Below are positions 1 through 8,534 of a stretch of 12,690 nt of DNA, in pieces (position 1 is the stretch's first letter; each line of letters starts with the position of its first letter). The stretch is from positions 1 to 12,690 of the forward strand of contig JAFADT010000403.1 in the NCBI GenBank assembly GCA_023424585.1, read 5' to 3'. The DNA is from Pseudomonadota bacterium. Lineage in GTDB: Bacteria > Myxococcota > Myxococcia > Myxococcales > Myxococcaceae. The notes beneath the pieces are model-generated. The model saw only the letters and a program-made list of their open reading frames with translations, had not been told where the DNA came from and ran no database searches. The position numbers and the translations under genes were made by a program.

Positions 1-752
1 ACCAGCTGCGTGCGCGGATCCGTCTGCGGCGACACGTAGAAGACGGTGCTGGTGAGGATGACCTTGCCCTGCGGGTCCAACAGCTCCAGCTGGGTGTCCG
101 GCTTGAGCGACCGCGCGCGGAACGCCGGCACGGACACGCTGACCTCCAGCACGTCCGCCTGGGCCACCGAGGTGAGCGTCGTGGTGGCGCTCACGTAGTC
201 CCCCACGCGCACCAGCACGTCCCCCATGGTGCCCGCGAACGGCGCGCGCACCACGTGGAACTGTAGCTGCACCTGGCGCTGGGCCACGTTCGCGCCCGCC
301 GCGCGCGCCGCCGCCTCCGCCGCCTTCACCGCCGCCTGGGCGCGCTCCAGCTCCTGGACGCTGGCCAGGCCCTCGCGGTTGAGGGACTCGGTGCGCGCCA
401 GGGTGCGCTTCGCCAGCTCCAGCTCCACCGCGGAGGAGCTCTGCTGGGCCTGGGCGCTGTCCAGCGCCGCGGTCTCCTGCCGGGCGTCCACCTCGATCAG
501 CGGCGCGCCGGCCTCCACCTTCTGGCCGGGCTTCACCAGGATCTTCCGGATGTAGCCGTTCACCTGCGGCAGCACCGACACGCTCTGCCGCGACAGGAGC
601 GAGCCCAGGTACTCCCCGGTGTCCCGCACCTCGTGCGGCGCCAGGGCCACGACCTGGACCTCGCGGGGCGGCGGGGCGGCCTTCGCCTCCGGCTTGCCCG
701 AGCACCCGGCCGCGCCTGCCACCAGCGCCGCGCCCAACACCGTCTTCGTCAT
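1..752 (-). CDS. RND-type efflux periplasmic adaptor (membrane fusion protein), C-terminus beyond window
   Basis: Periplasmic adaptor subunit linking an inner-membrane RND pump to a TolC-type outer-membrane channel. About 250 N-terminal residues are visible, and the 3' end lies off the left edge. A lipoprotein signal is seen (hydrophobic VLGAALVAGAAG then Cys17), so the protein is probably anchored by lipid in the inner membrane. Next come the first barrel-sandwich half (roughly 55-92, with the lipoyl-like GYIRKILVKPGQKVEAGAPL), an Ala/Glu-rich helical hairpin (about 93-160), the second half-motif (VVRAPFAGTMGDVLVRVGDYV, about 168-187) and the start of the beta-barrel. The ATG at 752 has AAGG 6 bases upstream. 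An in-frame GTG at 782 would overlap the stop of the upstream TolC gene (GTGA) and add ten residues, so the exact start is uncertain. It is downstream of and co-directional with the TolC gene. The substrate cannot be told from sequence. Confidence 0.9.
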   Translation of the reverse strand, partial: MTKTVLGAALVAGAAGCSGKPEAKAAPPPREVQVVALAPHEVRDTGEYLGSLLSRQSVSVLPQVNGYIRKILVKPGQKVEAGAPLIEVDARQETAALDSAQAQQSSSAVELELAKRTLARTESLNREGLASVQELERAQAAVKAAEAAARAAGANVAQRQVQLQFHVVRAPFAGTMGDVLVRVGDYVSATTTLTSVAQADVLEVSVSVPAFRARSLKPDTQLELLDPQGKVILTSTVFYVSPQTDPRTQL

Positions 753-778
753 CAGCGCCTTCAGGGGGCGTACCCTCG

Positions 779-2212
779 TCACCAGTCGCACCGGGCCTCC
801 GTCAGGAACGCGTCCAGGCGGGCCTGGACGAGCTCGAATTCCCTCAAAACCAAGGCGAGCTGGGCCTGGCGGAGGGCGGCTCCGCTCTGCACCAGCTCCA
901 AACTGCTACCGCGTCCCACCTCGAAGGCCCGGCGCGTGAGCCGGTCCGTCCGGTCCGCCAGCTCCAGGGACTCGGCGGCGGTCTTCAACAACGCTTCGGC
1001 CACTTCCACTCCACGCCGCGCGCGGGAAACCTCCACACCCACATTGCGGCGGGTGGCCTCCGCCGCCTGGGCGGCCTGCGCTTCAAGGCCCTCGCGTTCG
1101 CGCACCAGGCCCCCGCGCTGACCGCCCTCCCAGCGGGGGACGCTGAGCACTGCGGACACGTTCCAGGTGGCGAAGCGGCCAAAGCCGGGGTCGGTGGTGA
1201 AGCCCAGGAGGGTGCTGCTCAGCCCCAGGGTGGGCAGGTAGCCGGCGGACGCCTGGCGCCGGCTCTCCCGGGCCGCGTCCACGTTGGCGCGCTGGGCGAC
1301 CAGGTCCGGCCGGTTAGCCAGGTCCTGGAGGGGGGCGCACTGCTGGCGGGTCTGCTCCACCAGCCCGGCCAGGTTGAAGTCCGGGTTGACGCCCACGCCG
1401 TGGTCCTCGCCCAGGGACAGCCCCAGCGACTCCCGGGTGCGCCGCAGCTGCTCGTCCCCGGCCACCAGCGCCTGCCGGGCCACCGCCACGTCCTGGCTCA
1501 CCCGCACCACGTCCAACTGCGTGCCGGCGCCCAGCTCGAACGAGCGCTGGGTGAGGGCCTGCCGCTCCAGCGCCTGGCGCAGGCCCACGCGGTTGATCTC
1601 CGCGGCGCGCTCGGCGGCCACCGTGGCCACCAGCACCTGCGCCAGCCCCTGCGTGAGCCGGCGCTGCACGTCCTGGAGGCTGGCCACCGCCGAGGACTCC
1701 GACGCCTTCGCGGACGACAGACCCCGCCACGCCCCCACATCAATGATGGACTGGGTGAGGGACGCGGACAGCGTGCCCAGGGGCGCGCTGGGGACCTTGC
1801 CGCTGGCGCTGGTGCCGCCCACCGCGCCGCCGCCCGCCGCGGAGGGCACGTCCGGGTGGAGCACGTCCACGCCCACGCCCGCGGTGGCGCGCGCGTTGGG
1901 CAACAGCAGGCCCAGCGACTGGCGCCACCGGCCCTGGGCCCGCGACACGCCGGCCTCCGCGTTGCGCAGGTCCGTGGACCGCTGGCGCACGAGGGTGAGG
2001 GCGTCATCCCAGGTCTTCACCTGCTCCGCCGCGGGCGGAACGGGGGCGAGCATGGGATCATCCACCTTGGGCTGGAGGGGGACGGGGCCGGGCGCGGAGG
2101 GGGCCGCGCTGGCCTCAGGCGTGGGCTGCTGTGCCGGAGCCGACGGGGACGCGGAGGGAGCCTGCGGCGCTGCGGCGAGGAGGAGAACCAGGAGGGCGCT
2201 GGGGGTGGCCAT
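779..2212 (-). CDS. TolC-family outer-membrane efflux protein
   Basis: Outer-membrane channel of a tripartite efflux system, 477 residues, close to the family's usual length. The N-terminus has a hydrophobic export signal (ALLVLLLAAAPQAPSA) and then a long Ala/Pro/Ser-rich linker to about residue 60. Two OEP repeats follow, roughly residues 66-265 and 295-470. Each has long amphipathic helices, and the usual pseudo-repeat features are seen (RSFELGAGTQLDVVRVSQDV in the first, RAFEVGRGSSLELVQSGAAL in the second). There is no lipobox cysteine, so it is not obviously a lipoprotein. Its stop overlaps a possible GTG start of the adaptor gene, so the two are almost certainly one transcript. The gene diverges from a MarR-family regulator across about 100 bases, which fits local repression. 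No good Shine-Dalgarno sequence precedes the ATG. Confidence 0.93.
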   Translation of the reverse strand: MATPSALLVLLLAAAPQAPSASPSAPAQQPTPEASAAPSAPGPVPLQPKVDDPMLAPVPPAAEQVKTWDDALTLVRQRSTDLRNAEAGVSRAQGRWRQSLGLLLPNARATAGVGVDVLHPDVPSAAGGGAVGGTSASGKVPSAPLGTLSASLTQSIIDVGAWRGLSSAKASESSAVASLQDVQRRLTQGLAQVLVATVAAERAAEINRVGLRQALERQALTQRSFELGAGTQLDVVRVSQDVAVARQALVAGDEQLRRTRESLGLSLGEDHGVGVNPDFNLAGLVEQTRQQCAPLQDLANRPDLVAQRANVDAARESRRQASAGYLPTLGLSSTLLGFTTDPGFGRFATWNVSAVLSVPRWEGGQRGGLVREREGLEAQAAQAAEATRRNVGVEVSRARRGVEVAEALLKTAAESLELADRTDRLTRRAFEVGRGSSLELVQSGAALRQAQLALVLREFELVQARLDAFLTEARCDW

Positions 2213-2300
2213 ACTCAGGTGCGGCAGATCTTTCCGGCAGGAGCGAGTGGTGGTACCCCCACCCCGAAGCTCTGCACGCAGTCAAGTCAAGATGTAATTG

Positions 2301-2311
2301 ACAACCGTTGT
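2301..2311. promoter_or_regulatory. Candidate MarR operator (inverted repeat) in the divergent promoter region
   Basis: The sequence ACAAC-C-GTTGT is a perfect 5-base inverted repeat with a 1-base centre. It is flanked by partly symmetric ATT/AAT, making an imperfect palindrome of about 20 bases typical of MarR-family sites. It lies between the TolC gene and the MarR gene, immediately upstream of the MarR ATG. Two further TTGAC half-sites on the minus strand (2281-2290) sit nearby. Binding by the adjacent MarR protein is inferred from position. Confidence 0.45.
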
Positions 2312-2314
2312 TGA

Positions 2315-2821
2315 ATGCAATCATCTCTTACGCCCATGACCATCGCTGAGCAAGTGGCATCGACGCGACGCGCAGTGGTCCGGCTGCTCTCCCAGAAAGT
2401 GGGTGAGCAAACGGATCGGCCGCTGATGCAACTGCTCGTGCTGAAGAACATCGGGGTCCGCGGCATCCACAGCCAGGCCCTCATCGCGGAGCGGCTGCTC
2501 ATCGACGCGCCCGCCGTGAGCCGGCTGGTGGACCGGTTGGAGGAGGACGGGCTGGTGGAGCGGCACGCGGGGGAGAACCGCCGCTGTGTGCGCCTGGAGA
2601 TCACCGAGGCCGGGCGCCGGGAGTTCCAGGCGCTGGAGGTCGCCGCGCAGTGGGTGGATGCCCAGGCGCGCGAGTTCCTGCCGCCGCCGGAGTCCGAGGA
2701 GCTGTCGCGCCTGCTGGACAAGCTCCAGGCGGGGCTGTGCCAGCTGCTGGCCAGCGAGTCCTCCGCGCCGCGCAAGGACGACCCGCCTTGCGCGCAGGGC
2801 CCCTCCAACGACAACGGGTGA
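2315..2821 (+). CDS. MarR-family transcriptional regulator
   Basis: Dimeric winged-helix repressor, 168 residues, normal family size. The core is seen at about residues 38-105: a helix (LMQLLVLKNIG), the HTH with recognition helix DAPAVSRLVDRLEEDGLVER, and a wing with an Arg pair (ENRRCVRLEITEAGR). N- and C-terminal helices would form the dimer interface, and the last 20 residues are charged and probably disordered. Divergence from the TolC and adaptor genes makes it the likely ligand-responsive repressor of that efflux operon and of itself. The ligand is unknown. Neither the ATG used here nor the in-frame ATG at 2336 has a Shine-Dalgarno sequence, so the start is uncertain by seven residues and a leaderless or very short-leader mRNA is possible. 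Confidence 0.9.
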   Translation: MQSSLTPMTIAEQVASTRRAVVRLLSQKVGEQTDRPLMQLLVLKNIGVRGIHSQALIAERLLIDAPAVSRLVDRLEEDGLVERHAGENRRCVRLEITEAGRREFQALEVAAQWVDAQAREFLPPPESEELSRLLDKLQAGLCQLLASESSAPRKDDPPCAQGPSNDNG

Positions 2822-2920
2822 CGACGGGGGTGGAGGGCCGGGCGATGCCCGTCCCGCCACCGGCCCGCCGCCACCCGTGCACCACGTCCGGGGGGAGGAG
2901 GTGGGGCGGTGTCCTGCCGT

Positions 2921-3214
2921 CTACAGGCTGCGCGGGATGTTGCGGGCCACGTGCAGGGCCCAGGCCTCCGCCGAGTCCAGCTCCGCGCGCGCCTCGGCAT
3001 ACCGGTCCTTCGCCGCTTCGCTCGCGTCGTTGGCGAAGATGGCGTCGTGCAGCTCCTTCTGGGCGCGCGTCAGCCGGAGGCTGGTCTGCAGCCACAGCCT
3101 GGCCGCCATGCGCGGGGTGATGACCACCTGGGTGGGATCCCACACCTCCAGCGCGGCGTAGTCAGCGGAAGACAGCTCATCATGGTGGGGGGCCTGCTCG
3201 GTTCGTGCGTTCAT
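2921..3214 (-). CDS. Hypothetical protein, 97 residues
   Basis: Small, soluble, helix-rich protein that I cannot assign to a family. It begins MNARTEQAPHHDELSSADYA, has a central segment DPTQVVITPRMAARLWLQTS and a strongly charged, likely coiled helical C-terminal half (TRAQKELHDAIF, KDRYAEARAELDSAEAWALH). There is no signal peptide, membrane span or cysteine. The frame stays open far upstream, but that extension only mirrors the opposite-strand PilT gene, so the Met at 3214 is the sensible start. There is no strong Shine-Dalgarno sequence. Amino-acid composition and codon use look like a real gene of this genome rather than a shadow. It converges with the MarR gene and diverges from the PilT gene; no operon partner is visible. 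Confidence 0.6.
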   Translation of the reverse strand: MNARTEQAPHHDELSSADYAALEVWDPTQVVITPRMAARLWLQTSLRLTRAQKELHDAIFANDASEAAKDRYAEARAELDSAEAWALHVARNIPRSL

Positions 3215-3362
3215 GCCCGGATGTTCGCCACGGATTTGTGGCAGGGCATCCCGGCTCCCTGGGCAGGAAGACGGCCACTGGTGAGCAGTCGAGGACAGTT
3301 CCTTCATCCCCTGGGGTACTCGCCTTACTCGTTTTGCGGGTAAAGTTCGTACAGTGAGGCTG

Positions 3363-3376
3363 GGGAAATGCTTCCC
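3363..3376. repeat. Small inverted repeat upstream of the PilT-like gene
   Basis: GGGAA-ATGC-TTCCC forms perfect 5-base arms about 50-60 bases upstream of the predicted transcription start. The position would suit a regulator site, but the arms are short and chance occurrence is plausible. Confidence 0.25.
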
Positions 3377-3412
3377 ATACTGCAAACATGGAGGGATTGG
3401 GTGGGCTTCTCC

Positions 3413-3418
3413 TAGAAT
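3413..3418 (+). promoter_or_regulatory. Candidate -10 element of the PilT-like gene
   Basis: TAGAAT matches the sigma-70-type -10 consensus at five of six positions in an otherwise GC-rich region. No convincing -35 hexamer lies 16-18 bases upstream. A start near 3425 would give a leader of roughly 27 bases to the CTG at 3452, consistent with initiation there. Confidence 0.35.
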
Positions 3419-3451
3419 CCTCCGCTCCATTCGTGACGTGAGAGGGATTAC

Positions 3452-4525
3452 CTGGACCAGAACACCCTGAACAAGCTGCTCACCGTCGGCGTCCAGAACG
3501 GGGCTTCGGACATCCACTTCCGGCCCGGGGATCCGCCCATCTACCGGGTGAACGGCGTGTTGCGGCCGCTGAAGATGGAAAAGCTCCAAGCGGATCACAC
3601 GAAGCAGGTGGCCCTGCACGTGATGAACGATCAGCTGATGAAGGCGCAGATCGACAGTGTGCAGGAGTGCGACTCGTCCTACAGCCTCCCGGGCGTGGCG
3701 CGTTTCCGGGTGAACATCTACCGGCAGCGCGGCTCGCTGGCCTGCATCCTGCGCATCATCCCGGATGAGATTCCCAACATCGATGGTCTGGGATTGCCGC
3801 AGGTGCTCAAGAGCATCGCAGGCAACGAGCGCGGTCTGGTGCTGGTGACGGGGGCCACCGGATCCGGCAAGAGCTCCACGCTGGCGTCGATGATCAACCA
3901 CATCAACCACACGGAGAGCCTGCACATCCTCACCATCGAGGACCCCATCGAGTTCATCTACAAGAACGTGAAGTCCTCCATCTCCCAGCGGGAGATTGGC
4001 CCGGACACGCAGAACTTCGCCATCGCGCTGAGGGCCGCGCTGCGTCAGGACCCGGACGTCATCCTGGTGGGCGAGATGCGCGACACGGAGACCATCGACA
4101 TCGCGCTGAAGGCGTCGGAGACGGGCCACCTGGTGCTGTCCACGGTGCATACCACGGACGCGTCGCGCACCATCAACCGCCTGGTGTCGGTGTTCCCGGC
4201 CGAGGAGCAGACCATGGTGCGCATGCGCCTGGCGGACTCGCTCAAGGCGACCATCTCCCAGCGCCTGCTGCCCAGGGCCACCGGCAAGGGCCGCGTGGTG
4301 GCGCTGGAGATCATGGTGCAGACGAAGACGGTGGAGCAGTACATCCGCGACGACCGCGCCGCGGAGCTGAAGGACGTCATCGAGAAGGGCCGCGACATGT
4401 TCGGCATGCAGTCCTTCGACCAGCACCTGACGCAGCTCTACCGCGCCGGCGACATCACCCTGGAGACGGCGCAGAGCGCGGCCTCCAACCCGGCGGACTT
4501 CCAGCGCGCGCTCGAGTTCGAGTGA
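3452..4525 (+). CDS. PilT-family type IV pilus retraction ATPase, apparent CTG start
   Basis: Hexameric secretion-type ATPase of the PilT/PilU family, which powers pilus retraction and twitching from the cytoplasmic face of the pilus machine. It has 357 residues from the CTG. The N-terminal PAS-like domain starts with GASDIHFRPGDPPIYRVNG, matching the PilT GASDxH...G.PP..R..G pattern. Walker A is GATGSGKSS (134-142), the Asp box is LTIEDPIEF, Walker B is VILVGEMRD (203-211) and the His box is GHLVLSTVHTTDA. The C-terminal part VEQYIRDDR...GMQSFDQHL matches the PilT AIRNLIRE/GMQTLDQ region. An in-frame TGA at 3434 is followed by no ATG, GTG or TTG until GTG 3548, which would delete part of the conserved N-domain. 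CTG 3452 has GAGAGGG 5 bases upstream. No other pil genes are nearby, so it may be a paralogue rather than the main retraction motor. Confidence 0.9.
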   Translation: MDQNTLNKLLTVGVQNGASDIHFRPGDPPIYRVNGVLRPLKMEKLQADHTKQVALHVMNDQLMKAQIDSVQECDSSYSLPGVARFRVNIYRQRGSLACILRIIPDEIPNIDGLGLPQVLKSIAGNERGLVLVTGATGSGKSSTLASMINHINHTESLHILTIEDPIEFIYKNVKSSISQREIGPDTQNFAIALRAALRQDPDVILVGEMRDTETIDIALKASETGHLVLSTVHTTDASRTINRLVSVFPAEEQTMVRMRLADSLKATISQRLLPRATGKGRVVALEIMVQTKTVEQYIRDDRAAELKDVIEKGRDMFGMQSFDQHLTQLYRAGDITLETAQSAASNPADFQRALEFE

Positions 4526-4537
4526 CGGCGCGCGCCG
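4526..4537. repeat. GC palindrome between convergent PilT-like and fumarase genes
   Basis: CGGCGCGCGCCG is a perfect 12-base palindrome directly after the PilT-like stop codon, in the 30-base gap between two convergent genes. It could help stop transcription, but there is no T-tract and the tight geometry gives a poor hairpin loop. Confidence 0.25.
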
Positions 4538-4555
4538 CAAGGGGGCTTGGGCGGC

Positions 4556-6187
<1,632 letters not shown>

Positions 6188-6226
6188 CGCGGCGGGTCTC
6201 TTCGAGAAGGGGTGGACGGGCGGACT

Positions 6227-6793
6227 CTACTCACCGGGCGGCGCGCGGGGCGGCACTTCGTAGAGGTAGACAGGCGTGCGGTACAGGTCCTGGAGCCGCA
6301 CGGCGCGCACGGGCGTCCAGCCCCGGAGCCCGAACGTGTGGCTGAGGATGCGCGCGCCCGCCGGAAGCTCGGCCGCGAAGCGGGGCGCCAGGCGCGTCAT
6401 GATGCCCGGGGACAGGTAGCAGACGACGCAGGTCGCGTCCCGGAAGGACGCGGCGAAGAAGTCCCCGCGTCTCAGCGTGAGGTTCTCGCGGGGGAAGAGC
6501 CGCTGACGCAGCCGGCTGAAGAGCCACGGCAGCCAGGACAGCTCGTACGCGACGATGCGCGCCTGGGGGCAGTGGTCCGCGAGGTTGAAGGCCACGTCCC
6601 CCCAGCCCGAGCCCAGGTCCAGCACCGTGCCCCGGGTGTCCTCCGGCAGCATGGCCAGCAGCGCCCGCCGCACCCGGGGCGAGCTGGGCATGGGCGGCGC
6701 GCCGGTGCGCAGCGTGGAGACGACGATGGACAGCACCCCCACGAGGAGCACCGCCCAGAGCAGCATCAGGAGGAGGGGGCCGGTCGCGCTCAC
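6227..6793 (-). CDS. Membrane-anchored class I SAM methyltransferase, FAM173/ATPSCKMT-like
   Basis: Predicted S-adenosylmethionine-dependent methyltransferase, 188 residues. One N-terminal membrane segment (residues about 5-26, LLLMLLWAVLLVGVLSIVV) precedes a Rossmann fold. Motif I is VLDLGSGWG (57-65), the acidic ribose-binding residue is Glu84 in VAYELSW, motif II is around GDFF (110-113), and CVVCYLSPGIM follows. The short hydrophobic N-terminus, the YEL-x-W-x-x-W-x-x-SR segment and the C-terminal ARILSHTFGLRGWTP resemble eukaryotic FAM173/ATPSCKMT lysine methyltransferases, which modify ATP-synthase subunit c and adenine nucleotide translocase. That likeness is from memory and needs a search. 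The substrate is therefore unproven; a membrane-embedded protein lysine is the most attractive candidate. It lies between a small membrane-protein gene and fumarase on one strand. Confidence 0.8.
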   Translation of the reverse strand: MSATGPLLLMLLWAVLLVGVLSIVVSTLRTGAPPMPSSPRVRRALLAMLPEDTRGTVLDLGSGWGDVAFNLADHCPQARIVAYELSWLPWLFSRLRQRLFPRENLTLRRGDFFAASFRDATCVVCYLSPGIMTRLAPRFAAELPAGARILSHTFGLRGWTPVRAVRLQDLYRTPVYLYEVPPRAPPGE

Positions 6794-6838
6794 GAACAGG
6801 CGCGCATCATCGCGCGGGGGCGCCCCCCTCGTGGAGCC

Positions 6839-7018
6839 CTACTTGCGGGAGTGAGGGCCGGCGTCCGCCCGGACCGCCCTCGACAGGCGGGAGTCCGCTT
6901 GCGCGCAGCGGGGCGCCGGGGTGGGGGTGGGCTCGTCCAGGTCGAAGAGGGCCCGGCCCAACACGAAGCACAGGGCAACCCCCACGCAGAGTGCCAGCAC
7001 ATGGAAGTAGTACGCCAT
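6839..7018 (-). CDS. Small single-span membrane protein, 59 residues
   Basis: Unrecognised small protein. It begins MAYYFHVLALCVGVALCFVL, giving one membrane segment (about residues 3-22). An acidic-Pro stretch (DLDEPTPTPAP) and a basic C-terminal tail (SRLSRAVRADAGPHSRK) follow. The frame is open well upstream of this Met, but the upstream translation is low-complexity Arg/Gly/Ala typical of non-coding GC-rich DNA, whereas this part looks like a real membrane peptide. No good Shine-Dalgarno sequence is seen. It ends 45 bases before the methyltransferase gene, so it may be the first gene of a methyltransferase-fumarase transcript. Competing short frames on the same strand (ending at 6790 and 6807) lack protein-like features. 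Confidence 0.5.
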   Translation of the reverse strand: MAYYFHVLALCVGVALCFVLGRALFDLDEPTPTPAPRCAQADSRLSRAVRADAGPHSRK

Positions 7019-7081
7019 GGGACGAGGGTTCAAGCATGGACCATACCAGCGGCCACCTCCCTCGGGCGGAGGGGTCCGGCG

Positions 7082-7119
7082 GGCCCCGGCTGTGGCCCTC
7101 CTGGCTACAGGCCGGGGCC
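7082..7119 (-). terminator. Strong hairpin downstream of the MFS gene (possible terminator or leader structure)
   Basis: Perfect 9-base arms GGCCCCGGC (7082-7090) and GCCGGGGCC (7111-7119) are followed inward, after one bulged base, by a 7-pair helix (TGTGGCC with GGCTACA, one G-U) and a 5-base loop. It lies between the MFS stop (7204) and the small membrane gene (7018). No T-tract follows on the minus strand, so a classical intrinsic terminator is not certain. Confidence 0.5.
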
Positions 7120-7203
7120 ACGGGTGGCCGCCCAGGCAACAGCCCCCTCGCCCGGCGTCAAACCCTGCGTGGGGCCCGGTCTTCACCCGGCGGCCGGGGG
7201 GCC

Positions 7204-8487
7204 TCAGAGGGAGGGCGCGGACTCGGTGGCGTCCTGTTCGGGCAGGGGCGGGCGGTGGGTGGCGGACTCCAGCCGGTCCACGTTGCGCAGCTCTGGGAAG
7301 AGCCAGGCCCAGAGGCCCACGACGACGAGCGTGCCCACGGCGCCAATCACCACCGCGTGCACGGCGCCCAGGGCCTCGGCGAGCGAGCCCGCGCGGAACT
7401 CGCCCAGCTCGTTGGACGCGCCGATGCACATCAGGTTCACCGCGCTCACGCGGCCGCGCATGTCATCCGGCGTGGAGACCAGCTCCAGCGTGTGGCGCAC
7501 CACCACGCTCACCATGTCCGCTGCTCCGCCAATGGCGAGCGCCGCGAGCGACAGGGGCAGGGAGGTGCTCAAGCCGAACACCAGCGTGGCCGCGCCGAAC
7601 ACCGCCACCGCGATGAACATCTTCCACCCCGCGTGACCGCCCAGCGGACGGAACGCGAGCAGCACCGCCACCACCGCGGCGCCCGCGGCCGGAGCGCTGC
7701 GCAGGAGGCCCAGGCCCTGGGGGCCGGTGTGCAGCACGTCGCGCGCGTAGATGGGCAAGAGCGCCACCGCGCCGCCCAGGAGCACCGCGAAGAGGTCCAG
7801 GGTGATGCTGCCGAGCAGCATCCGCTTCTGGCGCACGAAGCGCAGGCCCGCGACCAGCGTCTTCAGGGAGATGGGCTCGCGCGACGCGCTGCCGGTGCGC
7901 ACCTTGAGCGAGAGGATCCACACGATGGTGAGCGCGCACAGCGACGCGGACGTGAGGTAGACGCCCTTGCCGCCCAGCCAGCTGTAGAGCGTCCCGCCCA
8001 CGGCGGGGCCGGCGATGGTGGCCGCCTGCCACGTGGTGGAGTTCACCGCCACGGCGCGCGTCAGCTCCTCCTTCGGCACCAGGTAGGGCGTGAGCGCGGA
8101 GCCGGCGGGCGCGTAGAAGGCCCTCGCGGTGCCGAAGAGCACCAGGATGCCGTAGACGAAGCGGACGTCCTGGAAGTGGCCCAGCGTGAAGGACAGGAGC
8201 AGCAGGCTGCACACCATCATCACGCCCTGGCTCAGCGCCAGGATGCTGCGTCGGTCGTAGCGGTCCGCGACCTGGCCACCCAGCAGGCTGAAGAGGAGGA
8301 AGGGGGCGGCCTGGGACAGGCCCGTGTAGCCCAGCGAGAGCGCGCTCCCGGTGAGCTCGTAGACCTGCCACCCGATGGCCACCGATTCAATCTGCGCCGC
8401 GAGCACCGCGCACAGCCGGGCGATTTGATACAGCCGGAAGTCGCGGTGACGGAAGATGGACGTGGCGAGCGTGGAGGGGATGGCCAT
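7204..8487 (-). CDS. MFS transporter, drug/siderophore exporter type (MFS_3-like)
   Basis: Inner-membrane major facilitator, 427 residues, with about 12 hydrophobic segments. The cytoplasmic loop-2 motif A is clear (GGQVADRYDRRSI, about residues 71-83). A partial repeat occurs in the second half around FRPLGGHAGWKMF. The start IFRHRDFRLYQIARLCAVLA and the phrase ESVAIGWQVYELTGSALSLG are typical of the EntS-like/DHA3 exporter group. The central TSPxDxRGRVSA-type motif reads STPDDMRGRVSAVNLM, also a hallmark of that group. Export of a small molecule by proton antiport is the family expectation; the substrate is unknown. The charged C-terminal tail has no membrane segment. An oxygenase gene precedes it on the same strand, 72 bases away, with a GC palindrome between them. 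Confidence 0.92.
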   Translation of the reverse strand: MAIPSTLATSIFRHRDFRLYQIARLCAVLAAQIESVAIGWQVYELTGSALSLGYTGLSQAAPFLLFSLLGGQVADRYDRRSILALSQGVMMVCSLLLLSFTLGHFQDVRFVYGILVLFGTARAFYAPAGSALTPYLVPKEELTRAVAVNSTTWQAATIAGPAVGGTLYSWLGGKGVYLTSASLCALTIVWILSLKVRTGSASREPISLKTLVAGLRFVRQKRMLLGSITLDLFAVLLGGAVALLPIYARDVLHTGPQGLGLLRSAPAAGAAVVAVLLAFRPLGGHAGWKMFIAVAVFGAATLVFGLSTSLPLSLAALAIGGAADMVSVVVRHTLELVSTPDDMRGRVSAVNLMCIGASNELGEFRAGSLAEALGAVHAVVIGAVGTLVVVGLWAWLFPELRNVDRLESATHRPPLPEQDATESAPSL

Positions 8488-8534
8488 GGGGTGGCTGCGC
8501 TGTAACGCAGCCCGTCCCCCTCCGCCAGTGACAA

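Noticed and set aside
2839..2851. Hairpin CGGGC-GAT-GCCCG after the MarR gene
   Set aside because: Only five pairs with a 3-base loop and no T-tract; common by chance in this composition, so not called a terminator.
3238..3256. Possible sigma-54 promoter (TGGCAGGGC...)
   Set aside because: The -24-like TGGCA is present, but no GC of a TTGC-type -12 element stands at the required spacing.
3215..4540. N-terminal extension of the 97-residue gene's frame across the PilT gene (539 codons in total)
   Set aside because: The upstream part is the mirror of the PilT-like gene, rich in His/Leu/Arg/Asp with no motif. Only the part from Met 3214 looks like a protein.
6991..8505. Plus-strand open frame of 504 codons
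   Set aside because: It is antisense to the MFS gene, with Arg/Gln/His/Gly-rich low-complexity translation.
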